In this document: one piece after another, positions 1-4,967 of the stretch | Numbering within the stretch: position 1 is the first letter of the stretch | Layout of the letters: each line of letters starts with the position of its first letter | Assembly (NCBI GenBank): GCA_001821015.1 | Contig: MHRQ01000011.1 | Coordinates: 1 to 8,034 of the forward strand | DNA: 8,034 nucleotides | Source: Candidatus Taylorbacteria bacterium RIFCSPHIGHO2_02_FULL_46_13 | Lineage (GTDB): Bacteria; Patescibacteriota; Minisyncoccia; Phycocordibacterales; DSPV01 | Direction: 5' to 3' | Position numbers and translations under genes: made by a program | Notes under the pieces: generated by a model | The model's database searches: none | Told to the model about the DNA's origin: nothing | What the model saw: only the letters and a program-made list of their open reading frames with translations

Positions 1-406
1 CTTTGGAAAGAAGAGATGCATTGGAACCGGTCAATACCAGATTGTATCCGGCTCGATGCAGACGATTAACAAACAGCTCCCAATTGGGAAGATTCTGTAT
101 TTCGTCAAAAAGAATATATTTTGTGTCGCCGTAGGCTAGCTTCAACTCTGTCATGAACTCGTCAAGATCAATCTTTTCTTCTCCAGGGAGCGATTCATCA
201 TCAAAGTTGAAATAGGCAAATGATTGATCCTTCAAGAGCATCAAAGCAAAGACCGACTTCCCTGCCCGGCGAGGACCGAGAATGACTTTTATCAAATCCG
301 AAGACAGCCACTTTCGAGTGTTTTTTTCTTTAGTTCGCTCTATGTACGGAAGCGAGAGGAGTCGCTCTTTGTCCTGTTTTTGCTTGGAAACTGTCGCTTT
401 TAGCAT
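1..406 (-). CDS. AAA_14-type ATPase (probable AAA_14/DUF4143 protein), N-terminal 135 residues, truncated by window edge
   Basis: The visible 135 residues are the start of a P-loop ATPase. Residues 44-51 read GPRRAGKS (Walker A), 97-102 read YILFDE (Walker B) followed by IQNLPNWE, and 125-129 read LTGSN (sensor 1). This order and the 'F-D-E-I-Q' Walker B are typical of the AAA_14 family, usually followed by a C-terminal DUF4143 domain that would lie beyond the left edge. Such proteins are common in Bacteria and Archaea, and their substrate is mostly unknown. The ATG at 406 is the first start after an in-frame TAG at 422-424. The next ATG falls inside the domain, after Walker A, so this start is firm. 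No signal peptide or membrane segment is visible, so it should be cytoplasmic. The gene stands alone, with a candidate promoter and a repeated TATGCTAAAA motif upstream. The family call is confident. The DUF4143 part is inferred and not seen. Confidence 0.88.
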   Translation of the reverse strand, partial: MLKATVSKQKQDKERLLSLPYIERTKEKNTRKWLSSDLIKVILGPRRAGKSVFALMLLKDQSFAYFNFDDESLPGEEKIDLDEFMTELKLAYGDTKYILFDEIQNLPNWELFVNRLHRAGYNLVLTGSNASLLSK

Positions 407-448
407 ATTATTTATGTTATACTATGCTTATTCTCCCTTTTTAGCATA
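398..448. repeat. repeated TTTTAGCATA motif and inverted copy around the ATPase start codon
   Basis: TTTTAGCATA occurs at 398-407, overlapping the start codon, and again at 439-448. An inverted partial copy, TATGCT, lies at 423-428. In the minus-strand RNA the leader copy can pair with the inverted copy (TATGCT with AGCATA), which places GGGAG in the loop. The leader copy also begins an 11-codon reading frame (447-412) that starts M-L-K exactly like the main gene. The same AGCATAA core recurs in the palindrome at 1372-1411. This could be an operator or a translational control element, and nothing here proves either. Confidence 0.35.
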
Positions 449-456
449 ATACAGTC

Positions 457-485
457 ATTATACTGGACACAATGGATAAATGCAA
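457..485 (-). promoter_or_regulatory. candidate sigma-70 promoter for the AAA ATPase gene
   Basis: Read on the minus strand, TTGCAT (480-485) lies 17 bases upstream of a perfect TATAAT (457-462). Transcription would start near 450, giving a leader of about 44 bases. The leader contains GGGAG (433-437), which is 26 bases from the ATG and so too far for an ordinary ribosome-binding site. A second -10-like hexamer, TATAAC (416-421), lies 9 bases before the ATG and could give a near-leaderless transcript, but it has no recognisable -35. Confidence 0.5.
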
Positions 486-780
486 GTATTTAAGGGATGG
501 TATTGAATCGCTGGTTCCCGGCATTTCGCGATTAGTACATAAAGTGTACCATTCAACGAAATGCCACTTAATTTGCTTAACTTTTCAGAAATTAAGCAAA
601 TCGTCCCAAGCTCTTAAATTTGGTTTTACGGCTCGTCAGTCTCGCAACAGGTGGCAAACTGTTATCCTCGGCACAAAGCTCGCCACAAGGGCAAACAAGT
701 GGGAATTTCGGACCGAGGTGTATTTGAAACTTTAACCCTTCCTTGGTGTATGTTGCTACAAAAACTTTTTTTCGTAACTC
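486..780. other. gene-poor, hairpin-rich intergenic stretch
   Basis: I find no convincing gene here. GGCATTTCG (520-528) pairs perfectly with CGAAATGCC (557-565), and inside it GTACA (535-539) pairs with TGTAC (545-549). Just beyond, ATTTGCTTAA (571-580) pairs perfectly with TTAAGCAAAT (592-601). Weaker complementary pairs lie at 651-655/682-686 and 666-671/713-718. None is followed by a T run, so they are not ordinary terminators. A plus-strand frame at 472-735 and a minus-strand frame at 592-792 overlap here. Neither resembles a known family, and the second ends inside the hairpin at 592-601. A structured RNA or decayed sequence fits at least as well as a coding region. Confidence 0.4.
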
Positions 781-809
781 TTGACGCTTCATGTACTCTA
801 TGTTAGCTT
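781..809 (+). promoter_or_regulatory. candidate promoter for the small gene at 848
   Basis: TTGACG (781-786) is a good -35. Seventeen bases on lies TAGCTT (804-809), a poor -10, but it is preceded by TGT (801-803), which matches the extended -10 pattern TGn. A start near 816 would give a leader of about 32 bases carrying AAAGG (832-836), 11 bases before the ATG. Confidence 0.35.
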
Positions 810-847
810 ATTTCTAAACGTTCTTCAACAGAAAGGTAACACACGTT

Positions 848-1195
848 ATGAAAAGTCCTGTTCGACGAAAAAAGTTAGACTCAGGTTTTATCAAGAATCT
901 GCCAGCCTCCCTCTCCAAATCCTTGCTTATAAAACTGGAAAATTTAAACAAGGAAGATCGCCTATTTGACTGTGATAAACTTGAAGCCTTTGCAAATCAA
1001 AGAAAGCACCAGGCCAGTATGCTTAGCCCCATTGGTTATGTGGTTGTGAAAAAGCTGGTAGAACAAATAGGTCTTGAGATACACGACCTGTACGGGATCG
1101 AAGCCGGTAAGCCGTACCCATTGATGCTTCCAGCTGGTATTACTCAATTGGTAGGGCTCGTGATGGAATTTGAAGAAGCAAAGGCTCTAAATTAA
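848..1195 (+). CDS. small hypothetical protein, 115 residues
   Basis: I do not recognise this protein. It has a strongly basic N-terminus (KSPVRRKK in the first nine residues) and is predicted mostly helical, with no signal peptide, no membrane segment and one cysteine (C42). The central part (about residues 35-80) is charged. The C-terminal third (about 75-110) contains a GIEAGKPYPLMLPAG segment followed by a hydrophobic helix-like stretch ending in MEFEEAKALN. Reality as a gene is supported by AAAGG at 832-836, 11 bases before the ATG, by a candidate promoter at 781-809, and by a strong intrinsic terminator 26 bases after the TAA. It is the only complete plus-strand gene and forms a monocistronic unit between the ATPase and the repeat zone. 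A small DNA-binding or antitoxin-like role is conceivable from its size and charge, but no motif shows it. Confidence 0.75.
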   Translation: MKSPVRRKKLDSGFIKNLPASLSKSLLIKLENLNKEDRLFDCDKLEAFANQRKHQASMLSPIGYVVVKKLVEQIGLEIHDLYGIEAGKPYPLMLPAGITQLVGLVMEFEEAKALN

Positions 1196-1220
1196 ATTCG
1201 TCTCGATCGTACAAACTTCT

Positions 1221-1248
1221 AGCCGAGCGTAACCGCTCGGCTTTTTTT
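1221..1248 (+). terminator. intrinsic terminator of the small gene
   Basis: AGCCGAGCG (1221-1229) and CGCTCGGCT (1234-1242) form a perfect 9-bp GC-rich stem with a TAAC loop. It is followed directly by a run of seven T (1242-1248). This is a textbook rho-independent terminator, 26 bases after the stop at 1195. Confidence 0.93.
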
Positions 1249-1259
1249 ATTGAGCCGCA

Positions 1260-1283
1260 TAAAACACCAGACTCTGTCTGGTG
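1260..1283 (-). terminator. candidate intrinsic terminator downstream of mltG
   Basis: On the minus strand CACCAGAC and GTCTGGTG (1265-1283) form a perfect 8-bp stem with an AGA loop, followed by TTTT (1264-1261). The T run is short and the site is about 175 bases after the mltG stop, so it may instead simply be the first hairpin of the repeat block that begins here. Confidence 0.35.
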
Positions 1284-1353
1284 ATGAAGCGGCCGCCCGA
1301 AGGGCCCACGGAGTGTAGCGGAAGATGCCGCCGACAGAGTCGGCGGAGCTTCA
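1265..1353. repeat. GC-rich multi-hairpin repeat-like element
   Basis: Four stems pack into about 90 bases. CACCAGAC/GTCTGGTG (1265-1272/1276-1283) is the first. An outer stem TGAAGC/GCTTCA (1285-1290/1348-1353) encloses GCCC/GGGC (1295-1298/1302-1305, loop GAA) and CCGCCGAC/GTCGGCGG (1328-1335/1339-1346, loop AGA). The first and last hairpins share the same apical sequence in opposite orientation (GACTCTGTC at 1270-1278 and GACAGAGTC at 1333-1341), so their loops are complementary. The block is much more GC-rich than its surroundings and encodes nothing convincing. It looks like a REP-type dispersed repeat. A structured RNA is the alternative. Confidence 0.55.
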
Positions 1354-1371
1354 CTTGGAACTATACCCCAC

Positions 1372-1411
1372 ATCCATCTTTAATTATGCTATAGCATAAT
1401 TAAAGATGGAT
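1372..1411. repeat. perfect 40-bp palindrome without a spacer
   Basis: Bases 1372-1391 are the exact reverse complement of 1392-1411, giving two 20-base arms with no central loop. Allowing one bulged base, three more pairs (1369-1371 with 1413-1415) extend it. The sequence is AT-rich with a TTATGCTATAGCATAA centre. No T run follows on either strand, so it is not a standard terminator. It could extrude as a cruciform, bind a dimeric protein, or be a remnant of a mobile palindromic element. It sits directly after the GC-rich hairpin block, between the converging ends of the small plus-strand gene and mltG. Confidence 0.85.
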
Positions 1412-1458
1412 AGTGTCTTTCACTATTTATTTACTTGCTCTATTAAAATAAGCTAGGG

Positions 1459-2454
1459 CTAGCGAAGATAGCGCTCCTTGTTTGCCACATGCTCATCGTG
1501 CGTTACCGCATAGTGCATGCGGCCATCTTTATCGGTGAGAAAATAAAAATATCGACTTTCAATAGGAGTGACCGCGGCAAGAATTGAGTCAAGACCCGGG
1601 TTTGAAATGGGAGTTGGTGTCAGCCCTTTATATTTATAGGTATTGTAGGGAGAATCAATGGTAAGATCATCTAAGGTAAGCTGATATGTGTTCCCATTAC
1701 CCACATATTGAAAAGTTGAATCAATTTGCAGGGGCATACCGATATCAAGCCGCTTCCAGAGAATCCCGGCGACCAGTCGGCGCGTCTGGGTCAATCGCAC
1801 TTCTTCCTCTAAATAGGAAGCCATCTTGATGACATCGGCGAGGGGTCTGCCAAACGCCCGCACTTCCTTGTCTGCAACAAGGATTTTCTTGTCAAAATTT
1901 TCCCGCATCGCGGTGATGAGTTCTTCAGGGGAAACCATTGGAAGTAGACGGTAGGTATCGGGGAATAAATATCCTTCATCAGGACGCGCTAGTTTTATAA
2001 ACTTCTCTATATCAAAATTAGAGAAGGCGCTTTTAGCGAGTGTGGCAATTTGAGACACGTTATTCCCTTCCGGCACGGTAAAAACAAGCGGGGTCGTCCC
2101 GAACTTTCCGTGTGCGATGTGATAGGAAACCGTAATCAGATTTGTGGGCTCCTCAAAATAATACAAACCGGACAAAACTCCGCCCCGCGGATTAAACATC
2201 GCGATAAATGCTTTAAAGGCAATCGTGGAATTGATGGCTCCTTGGTCTTTAAGGTACAGAGCCACTTCAGTAACCGTCGCGTTCGGTCGTACGGTGAGAA
2301 TCTTTTTTGAGGGAAAATGTGCCGGTGGCGCAATCGCAAGTACACCTGCTATAACGAATCCACCGATAGTAAACCATACTGCCCTTCGAAAGCGGGGCGA
2401 CAGCCGCCCCAGAGAATATAAACGAGCCACAAAGGACAAAAAGCGAGTGTACAT
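1459..2454 (-). CDS. mltG: endolytic peptidoglycan transglycosylase MltG (YceG-like)
   Basis: MltG is a membrane-anchored lytic transglycosylase that cuts nascent glycan strands in the cell wall and is thought to end chain elongation. The 331-residue protein matches the family's usual length. It has a basic N-terminus, one membrane anchor (about residues 27-44), a LysM-like part with VPEGN (127-131), the conserved EGYLFPDTYRL (160-170), and the catalytic segment ASYLEEEV (212-219). E216 there aligns with the catalytic glutamate of E. coli MltG. Further family landmarks are PLQIDSTFQY (241-250), the GLTPTPISNPG block (277-287) and a C-terminal YFLTDKDGRMHYAVTHDEH. The ATG at 2454 lies 6 bases after the stop of the upstream membrane-protein gene, with only a weak AAGG before it, so it is almost certainly co-transcribed and perhaps translationally coupled. 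It is the last gene of its unit. Nothing is missing or truncated. Confidence 0.93.
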   Translation of the reverse strand: MYTRFLSFVARLYSLGRLSPRFRRAVWFTIGGFVIAGVLAIAPPAHFPSKKILTVRPNATVTEVALYLKDQGAINSTIAFKAFIAMFNPRGGVLSGLYYFEEPTNLITVSYHIAHGKFGTTPLVFTVPEGNNVSQIATLAKSAFSNFDIEKFIKLARPDEGYLFPDTYRLLPMVSPEELITAMRENFDKKILVADKEVRAFGRPLADVIKMASYLEEEVRLTQTRRLVAGILWKRLDIGMPLQIDSTFQYVGNGNTYQLTLDDLTIDSPYNTYKYKGLTPTPISNPGLDSILAAVTPIESRYFYFLTDKDGRMHYAVTHDEHVANKERYLR

Positions 2455-2460
2455 AAAACC

Positions 2461-3690
2461 TTATACGGGCAGATTGGGTGGCGCTTCAGAACGGCGTGAA
2501 TCAATTCGTGAGAGCGTCGGAGTTTTGGCCACACTGCCGGGAAAATGAAATATCGTGGCAACCTCTTCGGTACTTAAAATAAATGGTTTGCAGTGAAAAT
2601 TCTTATACGGTAGCTGAAAGCCGGAACGCAGTTTATACGCGCGTAGCATTCTCTTTTCCATTCCCGTACGTCGGATGCGCTTAAAATCCATCCAGGGATA
2701 ATCAAAATCGACAAACCATGCTAATTTAAAACCATTGAGAACATTGGAACTATATTGCTTTACACTCCCGATAAGACCTGGAATGGCCCCGGGGTCAGGG
2801 GGACCAGCCGGACAAATGTAAAAAGCACGAAAAATAGTATCAAAAGCATATTTACCAATACTACGCTCTATCGCTGAAATTTTATCCTGCTGACCTTTAG
2901 TCATAAGAGGGAACCCCGTTTGCCCGAATGCCGCCCCCGCGCGTATGTTGGCGATTTCCTGTAGTGCTTCTTTTTTCCAATCCTTAGTTGGAAAGAGATG
3001 GCCCTGCATAATACTTCGAGATTGATGCCCTTGAATAAGGATCTGAATCCAGACCTGCTCGCCTTGTTTTAAAGAACCAAGATACTCAAGAACCGCGGTT
3101 AACGGATCAACCTTTGTTTCCTCCTCTTGGTTGTCATTGTCTAATCCATAATCAACGTAAGTCTTTATGGGGTATACATCTTTTTCCGTCAACTTAAAAT
3201 AGGTTCCCCACATAAAAAAGCGTGAGAGGTCATGCACAACAGCATCAGTGTAATCCTCGGCTTCGTAAACCTCAACTTCTGGATACTGGGCGTACAACTG
3301 CGCTTCCACAATATTCTTAAATTTCTTTTGACCCCAAATATAAAACTTAACGTGTCCTCCTATAGAGACAAGTTCAAGCGAAAACCACGGCTGAATTTTC
3401 CCAAGCCAAAATGTTTCAATGTAGGTGGAAGCTGGTTTTTGCCAAAGTGCATGCAGAAACGTCTCCATGGCAAGAGGGGTCTTCATTATCTCGCGAGGAA
3501 TTTTAATCTCAATAAGAAAATATTCCTGACTAAAAATAAAATCAGCGCGAAGATAATCAAGCCATACTTTGGTAAAAATAGCCCCGAGAAGAAGTGGCAG
3601 CCATAGATAGATATATGCATACAGGAAGCTCCAGATAACGGAGAACACCGCAAAAGTCTGGATAAGCTCGTCTTTAAGAATAGAAAACAT
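2461..3690 (-). CDS. membrane protein resembling the N-terminal (DUF8128-like) part of CPR type IV secretion/DNA-translocase ATPases
   Basis: The 409-residue protein begins with a hydrophobic stretch (about residues 12-48) that could form one or two membrane helices. A large soluble, mixed alpha/beta region follows. Acidic EVEVYEAEDYTD and DNDNQEEETK segments lie in the middle, an IERSIGKYAFDTIFRAFY block lies about two thirds along, and the C-terminal segment runs from FILSTEEVATIFHFPGS to SEAPPNLPV. From memory, the C-terminal pattern 'LSTEE-A-FHFP...TPTL...PP.NLP' is shared with Patescibacterial proteins labelled DUF8128, which usually precede or are fused to a VirD4/HerA-like ATPase. No Walker motifs occur here and no ATPase gene follows. 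The ATG at 3690 is the first start after an in-frame TGA (3700-3702). A -10-like TATGAT lies 8 bases before it and no Shine-Dalgarno is present. It heads a two-gene unit with mltG. The gene is certain and the family assignment is moderate. Confidence 0.7.
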   Translation of the reverse strand: MFSILKDELIQTFAVFSVIWSFLYAYIYLWLPLLLGAIFTKVWLDYLRADFIFSQEYFLIEIKIPREIMKTPLAMETFLHALWQKPASTYIETFWLGKIQPWFSLELVSIGGHVKFYIWGQKKFKNIVEAQLYAQYPEVEVYEAEDYTDAVVHDLSRFFMWGTYFKLTEKDVYPIKTYVDYGLDNDNQEEETKVDPLTAVLEYLGSLKQGEQVWIQILIQGHQSRSIMQGHLFPTKDWKKEALQEIANIRAGAAFGQTGFPLMTKGQQDKISAIERSIGKYAFDTIFRAFYICPAGPPDPGAIPGLIGSVKQYSSNVLNGFKLAWFVDFDYPWMDFKRIRRTGMEKRMLRAYKLRSGFQLPYKNFHCKPFILSTEEVATIFHFPGSVAKTPTLSRIDSRRSEAPPNLPV

Positions 3691-3698
3691 ACGCAGTA

Positions 3699-3726
3699 AT
3701 CATACAACAACACGCTTCGCGCTCAA
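3699..3726 (-). promoter_or_regulatory. candidate promoter for the membrane protein-mltG unit
   Basis: On the minus strand TTGAGC (3721-3726) lies 16 bases upstream of TATGAT (3699-3704). The expected transcription start is within a base or two of the ATG at 3690, implying a leaderless or nearly leaderless mRNA. It lies just downstream of the terminator at 3743-3784, as expected for a new transcription unit. The 13 bases TTGTTGTATGATT also occur just before the leuS start. Confidence 0.5.
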
Positions 3727-3742
3727 AGTGCGGTACGGCCGA

Positions 3743-3784
3743 GTAAAGAGAAAAACTACCTTGCGAGGCAGTTTTTCTCTTTAC
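3743..3784 (-). terminator. strong intrinsic terminator after the sigma4/HARE gene
   Basis: Two 18-base arms (3743-3760 and 3767-3784) pair with a single imperfection around a 6-base loop. In the minus-strand RNA the odd pair is a tolerated G-U, whereas in plus-strand RNA it is an A-C mismatch, so the element is built for the minus strand. The GC core with flanking A and T runs (AAAAACTGCC ... GGTAGTTTTT) is typical of a terminator. It starts 24 bases after the stop of the gene ending at 3808. Confidence 0.85.
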
Positions 3785-3807
3785 CAACTCTTTCTCTTTA
3801 CTACCCT

Positions 3808-4842
3808 TTATGCTACTACGGGCACGTACTTTCCTTCCTTATCTTTCTTGAAATATTTTTGATTCTGAAGATTTACGATAATCGTATTTTCCTTAACGTA
3901 GCGTTCTTTAAGCACTTTATCAATCACTTCATCTTTCGTTAGAGGGCCATGCTTTTCAAGGACTTTTCGAATGACATCACGGACCACACCAGAGACATAC
4001 CCCCATTCGGATAGCGCATACAGCCCTCGCCCCACGAGCACAAAACGCGAGTCTTTGATAAGCTCATTATGCGTCGTTGCCACGTGCGCCTTCTTCCCGA
4101 ACAATTCAGTAATAGATTTGGCGACATCTCGAAAATGAATCGGCGAACCGTGGCGACGCAACACCAGAAATGCATAGTCTCGCATGCCTTTCGCACGAAT
4201 ATTCGGCGATGCGGCCAGTCCCCACTCACCCAATGGATTTTTTCCGATAACTTTGGTCATTGAAAGCCACCGCTTAAGCACCTCTTCATTCTTGTAGTCT
4301 TCTGAAACATCTTTGAGGTGCTCCAAAAATGCGGCAATCATATCAGCTTCGGGAATGATGTCATCGTTTTTAAGGTTTTTATAAAGTTTACGAAGAGATT
4401 CATGGACTTTCTTAGAAAGTTCGGGGTCTACATGCCAACGATGGAAGAACATATCATCTTCCTTTTCTTTAAAGAAAGAGTCGCCAAGCACGAGCATGAA
4501 CATGGTGTGATTTTGTAGACTTTTGTCTTTTGCCAAATGGTTGAGCAGATCTTTTTCAGCCACAACTCCGCCCAGTGAATGGATGATTCCTTCCAACTCT
4601 TTAAATGCGGATGCTTCCTTCTTAAATTGTTCCGACTTACGAAGGTTGCCCAAAGCATAATTTTCTATCTGGCGTACCCGTTCACGGGTAATGCCGTAAC
4701 GACGGCCAATCGCTTCAAGGGTCTGACGTTCGGAGTTCTTACCAAGACCATAACGGGCAATGAGAATATCACGGGCGCGCTCTGGCAGTACCAAAAGGAG
4801 TTTCTTAACAACTTGCTTGGGCTTCACTTTCATAGAAACCAT
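3808..4842 (-). CDS. sigma-70 region 4 / HARE-HTH domain transcription factor
   Basis: The 344-residue protein opens with a sigma-70 region 4 domain (about residues 11-70): LPERARDILIARYGLG, then the helix-turn-helix TLEAIGRRYGITRERVRQIE (41-60), the part that in sigma factors reads the -35 box. Regions 1, 2 and 3 are absent, so it cannot by itself recognise a -10 element or melt DNA. Residues 82-137 look like a second small winged-helix unit. Residues 219-284 match the HARE-HTH fold (start MRDYAFLVLRRHGSPIHFRDVA; end SRFVLVGRGLYALSEWGY), related to the delta subunit of Gram-positive RNA polymerase, and residues 285-342 form a further winged-helix-like repeat. The likely role is a DNA-binding or RNA-polymerase-associated regulator. 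The ATG at 4842 is the first start after an in-frame TAG (4870-4872), and M4 (4831-4833) is a possible alternative. It lies between leuS and the terminator at 3743-3784, probably monocistronic. Confidence 0.85.
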   Translation of the reverse strand: MVSMKVKPKQVVKKLLLVLPERARDILIARYGLGKNSERQTLEAIGRRYGITRERVRQIENYALGNLRKSEQFKKEASAFKELEGIIHSLGGVVAEKDLLNHLAKDKSLQNHTMFMLVLGDSFFKEKEDDMFFHRWHVDPELSKKVHESLRKLYKNLKNDDIIPEADMIAAFLEHLKDVSEDYKNEEVLKRWLSMTKVIGKNPLGEWGLAASPNIRAKGMRDYAFLVLRRHGSPIHFRDVAKSITELFGKKAHVATTHNELIKDSRFVLVGRGLYALSEWGYVSGVVRDVIRKVLEKHGPLTKDEVIDKVLKERYVKENTIIVNLQNQKYFKKDKEGKYVPVVA

Positions 4843-4967
4843 GTTGTATATAAAGGCTATTAAATTAAGCTACCAAAAGACTCATTCAAGTGTAGTACCA
4901 ATTTCGCATAGACCCAACATAATGTCAAGTCTTGGGCTTGACAGACACTATACTATAGGCAAAGAAA
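4843..4967. other. intergenic gap between the sigma4/HARE gene and leuS
   Basis: This gap holds the candidate promoter at 4847-4876 and a small hairpin, GTCAAG/CTTGAC (4924-4929/4937-4942), with a 7-base loop and no T run. I see no clear leuS terminator, so some leuS transcripts may read into the next gene. Confidence 0.5.
4847..4876 (-). promoter_or_regulatory. candidate promoter of the sigma4/HARE gene
   Basis: On the minus strand TTGGTA (4871-4876) lies 18 bases upstream of TATATA (4847-4852), which is 4 bases from the ATG at 4842. Reading the -10 as TTTATA (4849-4854) gives 6 bases. Either way the transcript would start at or within a few bases of the start codon. No Shine-Dalgarno sequence is present. 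Confidence 0.45.

Noticed and set aside
472..735. Plus-strand open frame of 87 codons with TATACT 7 bases before its ATG
   Set aside because: The -10-like placement resembles the leaderless pattern seen elsewhere, but there is no -35, the frame runs through two strong inverted repeats, and the protein looks like random sequence with no known domain.
592..792. Minus-strand open frame of 66 codons with a CPCGELC cysteine cluster
   Set aside because: No family is recognisable, it overlaps another open frame and the candidate promoter of the 848 gene, it has no ribosome-binding site, and it ends inside a hairpin. It could be real, but the sequence does not support calling it.
1140..1373. Minus-strand open frame of 77 codons
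   Set aside because: It spans a terminator and the GC-rich hairpin block and overlaps the end of the 848 gene. Its alanine/arginine-rich translation comes from the repeat.
4924..4942. Hairpin downstream of leuS as a terminator
   Set aside because: The stem has only six pairs, with a seven-base loop and no T run on either strand.
4938..4957. Plus-strand TTGACA followed by TATACT as a promoter
   Set aside because: The two boxes are only about five bases apart, and no plus-strand gene follows.
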